Assembly (NCBI RefSeq): GCF_013369385.1
Contig: NZ_SZTO01000001.1
Span: forward strand, 1 to 64,000
DNA from: Vibrio sp. 05-20-BW147
GTDB taxonomy: Bacteria; Pseudomonadota; Gammaproteobacteria; Enterobacterales; Vibrionaceae
Direction of reading: 5' to 3'
Length of the DNA: 64,000 nucleotides
Part shown: positions 24,620 to 32,241 of the stretch, one piece after another
How positions within the stretch are numbered: position 1 is the stretch's first letter
How the letters are laid out: every line of letters begins with the position of its first letter
The notes under the pieces: generated by a model
Told to the model about the DNA's origin: nothing
Databases searched by the model: none
What the model saw: only the letters and a program-made list of their open reading frames with translations
Program-made: the position numbers and the translations under genes

Positions 24620-25664
24620 TTTGGTTTCTACCGGATCGTTTCGCGACATAGAGTGCGTTATCGGCGAGTTGCATCAATTCTTCAAAGCCTTGATTAGGAG
24701 AACTGGGCAGGGCAATACCAATGCTTACTGTGCACTGAATCCGATGCTGGTGATGTTCAATGGTGAGTTGTTCTACCGTCACGCGTAGAGTCTCAGCAAG
24801 GGTCATGGCTTCTTCGGCATTGACATGATGCAGCAATATGGCGAACTCTTCGCCGCCAAAGCGTGCGAGGAGATCATCAGAGCGGATCTGTTTTTTTAAG
24901 GTCGCTGCGATTTGCATCAGTACCTTGTCACCCGCAGGATGGCCAAATTGGTCGTTGATCTCTTTGAACTTGTCCAAATCGATCATTAACAGTGCGGTAT
25001 GGTGATCGTAATGCCTTGGTTTGTCATTGATAAAGTAAGTCGCTTCAACAAACGCACGCCGATTGAGCGCGCCAGTGAGTGGGTCAATGTGCGCAAGCTC
25101 AATCATCTTGTTGATTTGTTGATGCTTATGTACTTGTGCAGCAACCCAGTTGGCGAGAGTTTCAAGCACTCGAGCATCCAGCTCGCTATAGGCATCAAGC
25201 TGTTTATGGGCAATGTTGAGCGTGCCATAGCATTCGCCTTTGTGCTTTAGAGGAGCAATCATAAAGGTGGTGAGGCCAGCGGCGGAGAGCCTTTTGCAAT
25301 AGCTTGGCACTTCAGAACGATCATGGCTCGACATCACCACTTTTTGTTGTGTAAAAGCTTCGCCAACCAAGGTACCTCCAATTGGAATCAAACATTCTTG
25401 CGGTTGAACATCATTACCATCAAATGCATAAAGCCGCATTTCTCGCTCATTTTCGTCGAGGGTAATACTGGCGCGATCGGCCTGAAAGATCTCTCGCACC
25501 CAGTACGAGGTGCACAGTAAGACATCTTCCAAAGAGGAAGATTGCGCCAGCTCATCCAGAAAACCCAATGGCAAGGCAGCGAAGCCATCATTGTGTTCTC
25601 TTCGGTGATGAGATTTGGCGTCATTTTCTGGCGGTTTTCTTCCTTTACCTAAATATGATTCCAT
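24591..25664 (-). CDS. Diguanylate cyclase with GAF sensor domain
   Basis: The protein has 357 residues from the ATG at 25664 (an upstream GTG at 25733 would add 23). A GAF-like domain spans about residues 40-185 (FQADRASITLDENEREMRLY, FMIAPLKHKGECYGTLNIAH). The GGDEF domain follows, with DLDKFKEINDQFGH and the active-site motif GGEEF. RSDD lies five residues before GGEEF and forms the RxxD product-inhibition site. It should make cyclic di-GMP in the cytosol in response to a small ligand. There are no membrane segments. The start is uncertain because neither candidate has a strong ribosome-binding site. Confidence 0.9.
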   Translation of the reverse strand: MESYLGKGRKPPENDAKSHHRREHNDGFAALPLGFLDELAQSSSLEDVLLCTSYWVREIFQADRASITLDENEREMRLYAFDGNDVQPQECLIPIGGTLVGEAFTQQKVVMSSHDRSEVPSYCKRLSAAGLTTFMIAPLKHKGECYGTLNIAHKQLDAYSELDARVLETLANWVAAQVHKHQQINKMIELAHIDPLTGALNRRAFVEATYFINDKPRHYDHHTALLMIDLDKFKEINDQFGHPAGDKVLMQIAATLKKQIRSDDLLARFGGEEFAILLHHVNAEEAMTLAETLRVTVEQLTIEHHQHRIQCTVSIGIALPSSPNQGFEELMQLADNALYVAKRSGRNQIILSDMSLI

Positions 25665-25851
25665 CGTTAGCCAACTGTAATAATTTATAAAACGAACAAA
25701 GTTTAGGATGGGGTGAGTTGAATATCTAATCACATTCTTGAGACGTCATATAATTTATTAATAGTTTTCGTTATACGTGATCCGTATGACAATCTGTGCA
25801 GATTTTTCATCTAACGCTATACTCTGGCTTTTTTTTGCAAGCGTGCGACCG

Positions 25852-26136
25852 ATGACTAAAAAACCTGATAGACAAACTGCGATGCGCAATATCATTGACG
25901 CGGTGAAAAAAGAATTACCATTGTACGAATCAGAGACGTTTGTCTGTGGTCCGAAAGGAGAGTGTGTAGGCTGCCCGAAAAAACTGCTAGAGATGGTGGA
26001 TGGTGAACTGAGCTATTGGGAACATGCAATGAACCGTGGTGTGATTCCCCATTTTGATGAAATTCGACGTTTTGGTAAGTTATGCAGCAGTGTGCGCAAG
26101 GGCTTGGCGAGAAATAACCTGATTTCAAACACCTAA
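25852..26136 (+). CDS. Small protein with C-x5-C-x2-C motif, unknown function
   Basis: The protein has 94 residues from the ATG at 25852 (a GTG at 25777 would add 25). The centre reads VCGPKGECVGCPKKLLEMVD, giving cysteines spaced C-x6-C-x2-C, a possible metal or iron-sulfur site, with a further cysteine in GKLCSSV. The rest is helical and basic. Single gene between a diguanylate cyclase and a solute-binding protein gene. I do not recognise a named family. Confidence 0.6.
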   Translation: MTKKPDRQTAMRNIIDAVKKELPLYESETFVCGPKGECVGCPKKLLEMVDGELSYWEHAMNRGVIPHFDEIRRFGKLCSSVRKGLARNNLISNT

Positions 26137-26255
26137 CTTTTTGCTCTGTCCACAATTTTGCCAAGTAAAAACGGCGTTTGTGATGATTTGGCCCTAGACG
26201 GTCATGTGATCTTTGACTAGTTTTTTAACAGGACCAAACGATTGACGGAGCGATC

Positions 26256-27041
26256 ATGAATGGCTTTCAAAAAAGCGGCTTGGCACTTTGCGGAATACTT
26301 GCATTCACCTTTTCCGTCAGTGCAGCAACATCACCAGTCACCTCATTACAGCAACTGGCATTTTATTCAGAGTCTTACCCGCCGGCCAACTTCTTGGAAG
26401 GTAACACACCAAAAGGGTATTCCATCGACATATTGCGTCAAGCCGCAAGCATGGTCGGAGAAAACGTTGGTGATGGGCAGATTGTTATTCAGCCTTGGCC
26501 TCGTTCGTACCGAGCTGCGCTGACAAATGAGAACGCGGTGCTTTTTTCAACCACACGAACAGAGCATAGAGAGCACTTGTTTCAATGGGCGGGGCCGATT
26601 GCAGGAATTAAAGCTGTTGTGATGGCAAGAATCGACGCAGATATCGAAATCATGGAACCGATCGATATGGCCAATTATCGCATTGGGGTAATTCGCGATG
26701 ATGTCGGAGAACAGATGTTGCTCGAGTTAGGCGTACCACGTGAAGCGATGCAAGAAGCCAATTACGTCACTCAATTGGCTGAACAGCTAATGAAAAGACG
26801 GATAGATTTGTTGGCGTATGATGAGAGTGCGGCATTATGGTTTACTTCACAAGCGGGTCTTGATCCTAAGTTATTTAAGACAGTTTATGTTTTGAAAGAA
26901 GGAGAACTGTACTTTGCGTTTAACAAGCACGTGCCCAAAAACCTCGTTGAAAAACTGCAACAGGGCATTGATGCACTAAAAACAGAGAAAAACGCGCAAG
27001 GCGTGACCTATCATCAAGCGATATTGAATCAGTATCGATGA
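26256..27041 (+). CDS. Periplasmic solute-binding protein, family 3 (amino-acid type)
   Basis: The protein has 261 residues with a signal peptide (LALCGILAFTFSVSAA). The SBP_bac_3 pattern is visible: LAFYSESYPPANFLEGNTPKGYSIDILRQ at the N-lobe and VGVIRDD-like YRIGVIRDDVGEQMLLE at the hinge. ACGGAGCGATC precedes the ATG. No permease or ATPase genes are adjacent, so it may be a stand-alone binding protein, as is common for such orphan vibrio copies. Ligand unknown. Confidence 0.8.
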   Translation: MNGFQKSGLALCGILAFTFSVSAATSPVTSLQQLAFYSESYPPANFLEGNTPKGYSIDILRQAASMVGENVGDGQIVIQPWPRSYRAALTNENAVLFSTTRTEHREHLFQWAGPIAGIKAVVMARIDADIEIMEPIDMANYRIGVIRDDVGEQMLLELGVPREAMQEANYVTQLAEQLMKRRIDLLAYDESAALWFTSQAGLDPKLFKTVYVLKEGELYFAFNKHVPKNLVEKLQQGIDALKTEKNAQGVTYHQAILNQYR

Positions 27042-27350
27042 CGAGTTGGCTGCCAGTAAGGTGGGTGAAAGTCGTTTGGTTTTCTTTTGGCATAAAGATT
27101 GTATGTTTTTAAATCGTCAGCCAAGTGGAACAAATTTGCCATTTTTCTGTCATAAGCAGAGGATAGAGTAGTCGATGCAACAAAAATTAACGGGATCAGT
27201 TGTTCAAAAACTAACTGTAACCATGTTGTTTTTGTAGTTAATTTGTGAAAACGATCACTGTTAAACTTCATTATCCTCGCTATGTTGTTGATGCAAAAAA
27301 ATCAACCGAACAACCCAATAGATTGGGATTAATAACTAACTATAAGGAAG

Positions 27351-27440
27351 ATGGCTATGAAAAAAACGAGAAAAGCTCAGCTTCATCGCATTCGAATTCA
27401 ATACTGGAAAGACAGCAAAGAAGCAACTAAGCAAGCGTAA
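27351..27440 (+). CDS. Basic micro-protein (27-29 residues)
   Basis: The frame starts ATGGCTATGAAA and encodes a very basic peptide containing KKTRKAQLHRIRIQYWKDSK, ending TAA at 27438-27440. AAGGAAG lies directly before the first ATG and at ideal distance (AAGGAAG-ATGGCT-ATG) from the second, so the 27-residue form starting at 27357 is the better choice. Ten of 29 residues are K or R. A nested hairpin follows 30 bases later. Too short for family recognition; could be a leader peptide, toxin-like or nucleic-acid-binding peptide. Confidence 0.5.
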   Translation: MAMKKTRKAQLHRIRIQYWKDSKEATKQA

Positions 27441-27469
27441 TTGTTCATTCATTTCATTTAGACGAAAGA

Positions 27470-27510
27470 GAGCTGGTGCCGTTTGACAACAACGGTTTGA
27501 ATACCAGCTC
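27470..27510. repeat. Nested two-stem hairpin after micro-ORF
   Basis: The outer arms GAGCTGGT (27470-27477) and ACCAGCTC (27503-27510) enclose inner arms CCGTT (27479-27483) and AACGG (27491-27495). There is no U-tract, so it is not a standard terminator. Confidence 0.65.
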
Positions 27511-27512
27511 GT

Positions 27513-27544
27513 TAAACCCCTAAACCCCTAAACCCCTAAACCCC
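27513..27544. repeat. Four tandem TAAACCCC units
   Basis: Four perfect copies of the 8-mer run head to tail. The minus strand reads GGGGTTTA repeated, which meets the four-run pattern for an intramolecular G-quadruplex with 4-base loops. No spacers, so it is not a CRISPR array. Confidence 0.9.
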
Positions 27545-27777
27545 TCAAATACTCACGGCTATCTAAACACTTTAAACATTCTTCGCTTAACCTCCATGTG
27601 CCTGGTGCTATCCGTGGCTAACATACCTTTATCCGTAATGTCTCTCAGCCCGGAAACAACAACATGATTCAGCGCTGTTGTCTCAATGATAGATACGACA
27701 CTCTTGGCAATCAGAGCCTCTTCTCTTTGCAATTCATACAGAACTCAGCCGATATTCACCCAATCGATAATTTAAAT

Positions 27778-27796
27778 GGTAATTATTTGCATTATC
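27778..27796. promoter_or_regulatory. Fur-box-like site upstream of TonB receptor
   Basis: GGTAATTATTTGCATTATC (minus strand GATAATGCAAATAATTACC) matches the GATAATGATAATCATTATC consensus at about 14 of 19 positions. It lies 275 bases before the receptor start. Iron repression of the receptor is inferred. Confidence 0.6.
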
Positions 27797-28071
27797 ATCT
27801 TGTTTGGTTACAATGCGCTAGGAAATACGTTTTATATCATCTGGATTTTCGGTATCTGGCTTTCTGTCTAACCAGTGGCCTTTTGAACGTATGTCACCCG
27901 CAATAATTGCAAAAAAAACATGGTCTCTAACCGCCGGTAGGTGGAAAACCACTTTTTGACTTTCTATTCTCGATTTTGCCTTGTTAATCAAAAGGGGAGG
28001 AGAAAAGTGTGCAGTGGCCATGGAATAGGAACACAACTCAGTTGTTGATTTAGAGTTAAGGAGAAATTCAA

Positions 28072-30129
28072 ATGGCAGCTTTACGCCCAGCGCGAGCAAA
28101 CGTTGCAGATAAAAAAACCTTTAAACTGCATGCTTTGTCCGCAGTCGTGATGGGGCTTTGTGCCAATGGTCAGGCATATGCACAAACAGAGAACAACAAA
28201 ACGGACAAATCAGAGCAGATGCCGGTTGTCGTTGTTATCGGTGAGAAAACAGAAAGAACGATTTATGACACGAGTGCCAGTGTTCAGGTATATGATCAAG
28301 AAACGATCAACAGCACCCCAGGTGCAACAGAAGTTGGCGACCTTCTGCAGTTAACACCAAACCTTGTCGATTCGGGCAATGGCAACAGTTTGCCCTCTGT
28401 ACGTGGTATCGACGGTTCAGGCCCGTCGGTGGGAGGCTTGGCTTCCTTTGCCGGCACGACGACTCGTTTAAACTTGTCAATTGATGGCCGCTCACTCAAC
28501 TATGCAGAAATTGCTTTTGGTCCTCGCTCCCTTTGGGACATGAAGCAAGTGGAAGTTTATCTGGGGCCACAAAGTTACATCCAAGGCAGCAACGCTTCTG
28601 CAGGTGCTATTGTGATGAAAACCAACGATCCTACTCACTACTTTGAAAGTGCGGTAAAGGCAGGTATGGGAGAGCGAAATTACTCGCAGACCGCAGCAAT
28701 GATTTCCGCTCCGATAGTTCAAGATGAGCTCGCTTTTCGTCTCAGTTTTGATCAGCAAAAGAAAGAAAGCTATGTTGATCTCGCCGCTTATGAACCTGCT
28801 GGTAATACAAAGCAGATTGAAATGAACTCCGTCAGAGGCAAGTTGCTCTATGAGCCTTCATCGGTGGCAGGTTTTAAAACGACGTTGGGTGTTGCCTATA
28901 TGGATTCACGTGCTCCACAATCTGAGAGCACAAACCTTGAGGGGCTAAACGCCTATCGAGCCGTATTTGAAACGAAATCGTTGAGTACAAGTTGGGATGT
29001 GTCATGGCAATTGAATGACCAGTTAACCTTTGAAAGCAACGTTGTTTACGCCAAATTTAGCAACGATCGCATCACTTATCCTTTGGATTTGTTTGATTTC
29101 ACTACCGACGGTTCAGAGTTCCATATCGAACCGGTTTTAAAATATCTTTCTCATGATGGTCGTATCAGTGCCTTGATGGGGGCTCGTTATTACACTTCTG
29201 AGCAAGATGAGTCATTTACCAATGCGGGAGGGACGAAACCGATGGAGGGCAGCAAAGAGACACAATCGCTTTTTGCTGAAATGACGTATGCGATTACCCA
29301 ATCGATCGATGTCACGCTTGCTGGTCGTTTTGAAAAACAGCAAGTGACACGTAAGGTTGATGCATTCAACATTGACTATGATGAAACGCTAGGTGTCTTC
29401 TTACCGAAGTTTGATATAGCGTATAAGCCTGCCGCGGACCAAACCATTGGTTTTAAAGTGGCAAAAGGCTACAACGCTGGCGGTGCTGGCTTAGGTTTCA
29501 AATTGTTTCAACGTGGACTTCATCCGTACGAGTTTGACGAAGAGCTCTTGTGGAACTACGAGCTCTACACTCGTCACAGCCTAGGCCATTCTCTAGAGCT
29601 ATTGTCGAATGTCTTCTATAACGATTTTGATGGCATGCAGATGACTCAACAGCGAGCAAATGGCGATATGTTTGTTACCAATTTGGACGAGGCAAAAACC
29701 TATGGTGCTGAATTGGGGACACGTTGGTATCCGACAAACGCGCTTGAACTCTTCGCTAATCTGGGTTTGTTGAAGACGGAGTACAAAGAAGTTAATGGCA
29801 CTTCGAGGGAACTTGCACGAGCTCCAAGTATGACAGGTAATGTTGGTGCACTCTACAGCTTCTTTGATGGCTTTGAAGTGAGTGCCAATGCTGCTTACAC
29901 GGGTGATTACTACTCCGACAGAAGCAACACAAAAATTGCCATGATTGATGCATATTGGGTTGCCAACGCTCAATTGGCCTATGTCTTTGAACACGGCCGT
30001 GCTGCATTGTTTGCAACTAACTTGTTTGATTCGGATAAGACAACGCATTACCCGTTTGAAAACAACGTCGTTGATCAGCTAAAACAGCAGCCTCGTATGA
30101 TCGGTGCTTCGTTACAGTTGAACTTCTAA
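28072..30129 (+). CDS. TonB-dependent outer-membrane siderophore receptor
   Basis: The protein has 685 residues. A long signal peptide ends near AYAQ (residue 38), followed by a TonB-box-like stretch (MPVVVVIGEK). The plug domain spans about residues 60-175 (VQVYDQETINSTPGATEVGD, LPSVRGIDGSG, VEVYLGPQSYIQGSNASAGA). A 22-strand barrel ends in the terminal SLQLNF with C-terminal phenylalanine. AAGGAGAAATTCAA precedes the ATG. It imports a ferric siderophore using TonB energy. The flanking binding protein and siderophore reductase, and the Fur-like site upstream, agree. Ligand not determined. Confidence 0.92.
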   Translation: MAALRPARANVADKKTFKLHALSAVVMGLCANGQAYAQTENNKTDKSEQMPVVVVIGEKTERTIYDTSASVQVYDQETINSTPGATEVGDLLQLTPNLVDSGNGNSLPSVRGIDGSGPSVGGLASFAGTTTRLNLSIDGRSLNYAEIAFGPRSLWDMKQVEVYLGPQSYIQGSNASAGAIVMKTNDPTHYFESAVKAGMGERNYSQTAAMISAPIVQDELAFRLSFDQQKKESYVDLAAYEPAGNTKQIEMNSVRGKLLYEPSSVAGFKTTLGVAYMDSRAPQSESTNLEGLNAYRAVFETKSLSTSWDVSWQLNDQLTFESNVVYAKFSNDRITYPLDLFDFTTDGSEFHIEPVLKYLSHDGRISALMGARYYTSEQDESFTNAGGTKPMEGSKETQSLFAEMTYAITQSIDVTLAGRFEKQQVTRKVDAFNIDYDETLGVFLPKFDIAYKPAADQTIGFKVAKGYNAGGAGLGFKLFQRGLHPYEFDEELLWNYELYTRHSLGHSLELLSNVFYNDFDGMQMTQQRANGDMFVTNLDEAKTYGAELGTRWYPTNALELFANLGLLKTEYKEVNGTSRELARAPSMTGNVGALYSFFDGFEVSANAAYTGDYYSDRSNTKIAMIDAYWVANAQLAYVFEHGRAALFATNLFDSDKTTHYPFENNVVDQLKQQPRMIGASLQLNF

Positions 30130-30149
30130 CTCGTTTAGTATGTAAAAGC

Positions 30150-30183
30150 AAAACGCCTCTGATTTGCATCAGAGGCGTTTTTA
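30150..30183. terminator. Bidirectional intrinsic terminator
   Basis: AAAACGCCTCTGA and TCAGAGGCGTTTT form a 13-bp stem with flanking A and T tracts. It lies between the convergent receptor and binding-protein genes. Confidence 0.9.
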
Positions 30184-30194
30184 TTGAAGTGTGA

Positions 30195-31112
30195 CTAAAG
30201 TTCGATGGTTCCTTTGATATCGGCAATCATTTTTTCAGTGGCAGAGACCCCCGAGATTGAGAGATACCAAGCATCGAGGTCGAGTAAGGTGATTCGCTGG
30301 TTTTTGTACGCGTTGGTGGACTTGACCAAGTCATTGTCAAGGTAGGGCATATCGACGTCATTAATCTTGCCGGAAAGTTTGTCTGCATCGATGACAAGCA
30401 GCGTACTTGGATTTGTCTTGCTGATGAATTCGTAGGAAATAACATCGCCATGGCTATTGTTTTTCAGATTCGATGCGCTTTCTTTAAAACCAAAATCTTC
30501 ATAAATAGCAGAGAAGCGTGACTGAGAGCCAAAAGTCGTCACCTTGTTGCTTGATGCCATAATGGTCAGTGCGTCCACTTGCTTCTGCTGGTTATGGTGT
30601 TTTATGGTGTCGAACTCTTGACTCAACTGGTTTATTTTTTGTTCTACTTTGTTCTCTGAGTTGAAAATTTTGCCCAGGTTACGCCATTGATTCTGAGTGC
30701 TTTCCCAATACCCTTGATTCATGTCCGTTGTGAAAACAACGGTAGGAGCAATTTCGGATAGCTCTTTGTATTTCGGCGCCGCACGTGGACCGATCACAAT
30801 CAAGTCCGGTTTCTGTGAGTATATTGCTTCAAAATCAGGCTCAAACAGGCTGCCTGCCGAGACGTACTTACTGTCCTGAAACTTATCGAGATATTTGGGC
30901 ATAATAGGCGCTTTGGCCACAGCGACAGGCTCCACACCCAAATAGGCGAGTGCGTCGAGAGCACCGTGCCCAATCACCACAACACGTTGGGGTGACGCAG
31001 GGACGGTTGTTGTTCCCATATAGTGCTCAATGACAACATCTTTTGCCCATGCACCGTTTGCGAATAGTACGCTAATCAGCATTACACTTTGTTTAATTTT
31101 CACGTGGTTCAT
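30195..31112 (-). CDS. Periplasmic ferric-siderophore binding protein (FecB/CeuE-type)
   Basis: The protein has 305 residues with a signal peptide (MLISVLFANGAWA). It has the type-III binding-protein fold: RVVVIGHGALDALAYLGVEPVAVAK in the N-lobe, EAIYSQKPDLIVIGPR, a long connecting helix, and a C-lobe. It resembles the VctP/CeuE catecholate-siderophore group. It should hand ferric siderophore to an inner-membrane ABC transporter, but no permease or ATPase gene is in the window. Divergent from the siderophore-interacting protein gene, with a Fur-box-like site between them. Confidence 0.88.
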   Translation of the reverse strand: MNHVKIKQSVMLISVLFANGAWAKDVVIEHYMGTTTVPASPQRVVVIGHGALDALAYLGVEPVAVAKAPIMPKYLDKFQDSKYVSAGSLFEPDFEAIYSQKPDLIVIGPRAAPKYKELSEIAPTVVFTTDMNQGYWESTQNQWRNLGKIFNSENKVEQKINQLSQEFDTIKHHNQQKQVDALTIMASSNKVTTFGSQSRFSAIYEDFGFKESASNLKNNSHGDVISYEFISKTNPSTLLVIDADKLSGKINDVDMPYLDNDLVKSTNAYKNQRITLLDLDAWYLSISGVSATEKMIADIKGTIEL

Positions 31113-31208
31113 CCTAGTCTAACGTGGTTTATACCATTTGTTGTCTTGTGCCTGTATTGCAGCTAAGAGTCACAATAGTCGATATATGGCTGCATATTAT
31201 ATACAAAT

Positions 31209-31227
31209 GATTACTATTATCATTATT
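31209..31227. promoter_or_regulatory. Fur-box-like site in divergent promoter
   Basis: GATTACTATTATCATTATT, read with the adjoining ATTATT, gives the minus-strand match AATAATGATAATAGTAATC to the Fur consensus (about 15 of 19). It lies between the binding-protein and SIP genes and could control both. Confidence 0.65.
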
Positions 31228-31351
31228 ATTTTGCGTATGTTCTCAATCATTTCTATGAGAGTTAGCGTGTGAGCTCAACTGTTCAGTATTCTCGAGTTCA
31301 TTATTGGATGAGCCGGGTTGGTGATATTTTTAGTCATTGGTTTAAGTGAAA

Positions 31352-32176
31352 ATGGAAGAAAAAAAAACAACGGTGGAACGGGTAACTCCGATGCGTTTGG
31401 AGTTTGTTCGTAAGGCGTGGATTTGCAAAAATTTACTGAGAGTGACACTCACCGGGGAAGATTTGAAAGGGTTTCCTGACGATCAAAATGGGTCGCACAT
31501 CAAGGTGTTTTTCCCCAATCAGCAGAGTGGCATTCTTCAGTTGCCTGTGCGTCATGGCGAAGAAATTATCTGGCCTGAACATAAACCTGTGGCACGGGCC
31601 TATTCAGTGAGGCAGTACCGAAAAGCTGATAATGAGCTTGATATTGATTTTGTCACGCACGGCGTCGTTACCCCTGGTGGTGGCTGGGCACTAAAAGCAA
31701 CCTTAGGTTCGACTATCGGATTAATCGGCCCGAGTGGGCCTGAACCACTATTGGCACCAGCCGATTGGCACGTTTTGGCAGGCGATCTCTCAGCGGTTCC
31801 TGCAATAAGTGCAATTCTAGAGAAACTCCCCTCTGATTCCATTGGATATGTCTATCTTGAAGTAGATGACGAAGCGGACATACACCCCATTCAAGCCCCT
31901 GTAGGCCTGGAGATTTCCTGGTTTGTTCGTCAGGCTGATGCAGAAACACCAGTGTTGGCAAGCGCGATTGAAGCACTCTCGAATCGGCCGAAGTTAGGTA
32001 CGCTTTCTGTGTTTGTTGCAGGCGAAAATGAAAGTGTTGTCGCATGTCGCAAGATACTTAAGAATCAATTCAACTTAGAAAAGAAAGCCATTTATGCCAT
32101 ACCTTATTGGAAAAGGGGCAAAACAGAAGAAGCCTACCACGCAGAGCGCCATGAAGTGATGGATAGTGAGTACTAA
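31352..32176 (+). CDS. Siderophore-interacting protein (SIP), NAD(P)H-dependent ferric-siderophore reductase
   Basis: The protein has 274 residues. The FAD-binding domain shows RAYSVRQYRKADNELDIDFV (the R-x-Y-S/T motif, about residue 86), with HGVVTPGGGWAL and GLIGPSGP. The NAD(P) domain is HVLAGDLSAVPAISAILEKL, ending in AIPYWKRG as in ViuB-type proteins. It reduces ferric siderophore in the cytosol to release iron. The start at 31352 (ATG) is preferred over a GTG two codons earlier; neither has a strong ribosome-binding site. Third member of the iron island, followed by its own terminator. Confidence 0.9.
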   Translation: MEEKKTTVERVTPMRLEFVRKAWICKNLLRVTLTGEDLKGFPDDQNGSHIKVFFPNQQSGILQLPVRHGEEIIWPEHKPVARAYSVRQYRKADNELDIDFVTHGVVTPGGGWALKATLGSTIGLIGPSGPEPLLAPADWHVLAGDLSAVPAISAILEKLPSDSIGYVYLEVDDEADIHPIQAPVGLEISWFVRQADAETPVLASAIEALSNRPKLGTLSVFVAGENESVVACRKILKNQFNLEKKAIYAIPYWKRGKTEEAYHAERHEVMDSEY

Positions 32177-32187
32177 TCGTCGAAAAC

Positions 32188-32217
32188 GAAAACCCGACAC
32201 ACATTGCCGGGTTTTCC
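32188..32217. terminator. Intrinsic terminator between SIP and purA-like genes
   Basis: GAAAACCCG (32188-32196) and CGGGTTTTC (32208-32216) form a 9-bp stem between two convergent genes. Confidence 0.85.
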
Positions 32218-32241
32218 TGTTCTGCGTTAGCTAACTAGGGC

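Larger units (their letters stand above)
27042..28071. other. One-kilobase gene-poor region before the TonB receptor gene
   Basis: This stretch holds a basic micro-ORF (27351-27440), a nested hairpin (27470-27510), four TAAACCCC units (27513-27544) and a Fur-box-like site (27778-27796). The 275 bases from the Fur site to the receptor start would be an unusually long leader. Other open frames here lack ribosome-binding sites and coding character. Confidence 0.6.

Noticed and set aside
27245-27430. 61-residue plus-strand frame overlapping the micro-ORF
   Set aside because: No ribosome-binding site, out of frame with the better-signalled micro-ORF, and a low-complexity composition.
27513-27544. 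CRISPR array
   Set aside because: The units are 8 bases with no spacers and no cas genes nearby; it is a simple tandem repeat.
27664-27906. 80-residue frame across the Fur-like site
   Set aside because: It spans the probable promoter, has no ribosome-binding site and no coding character.
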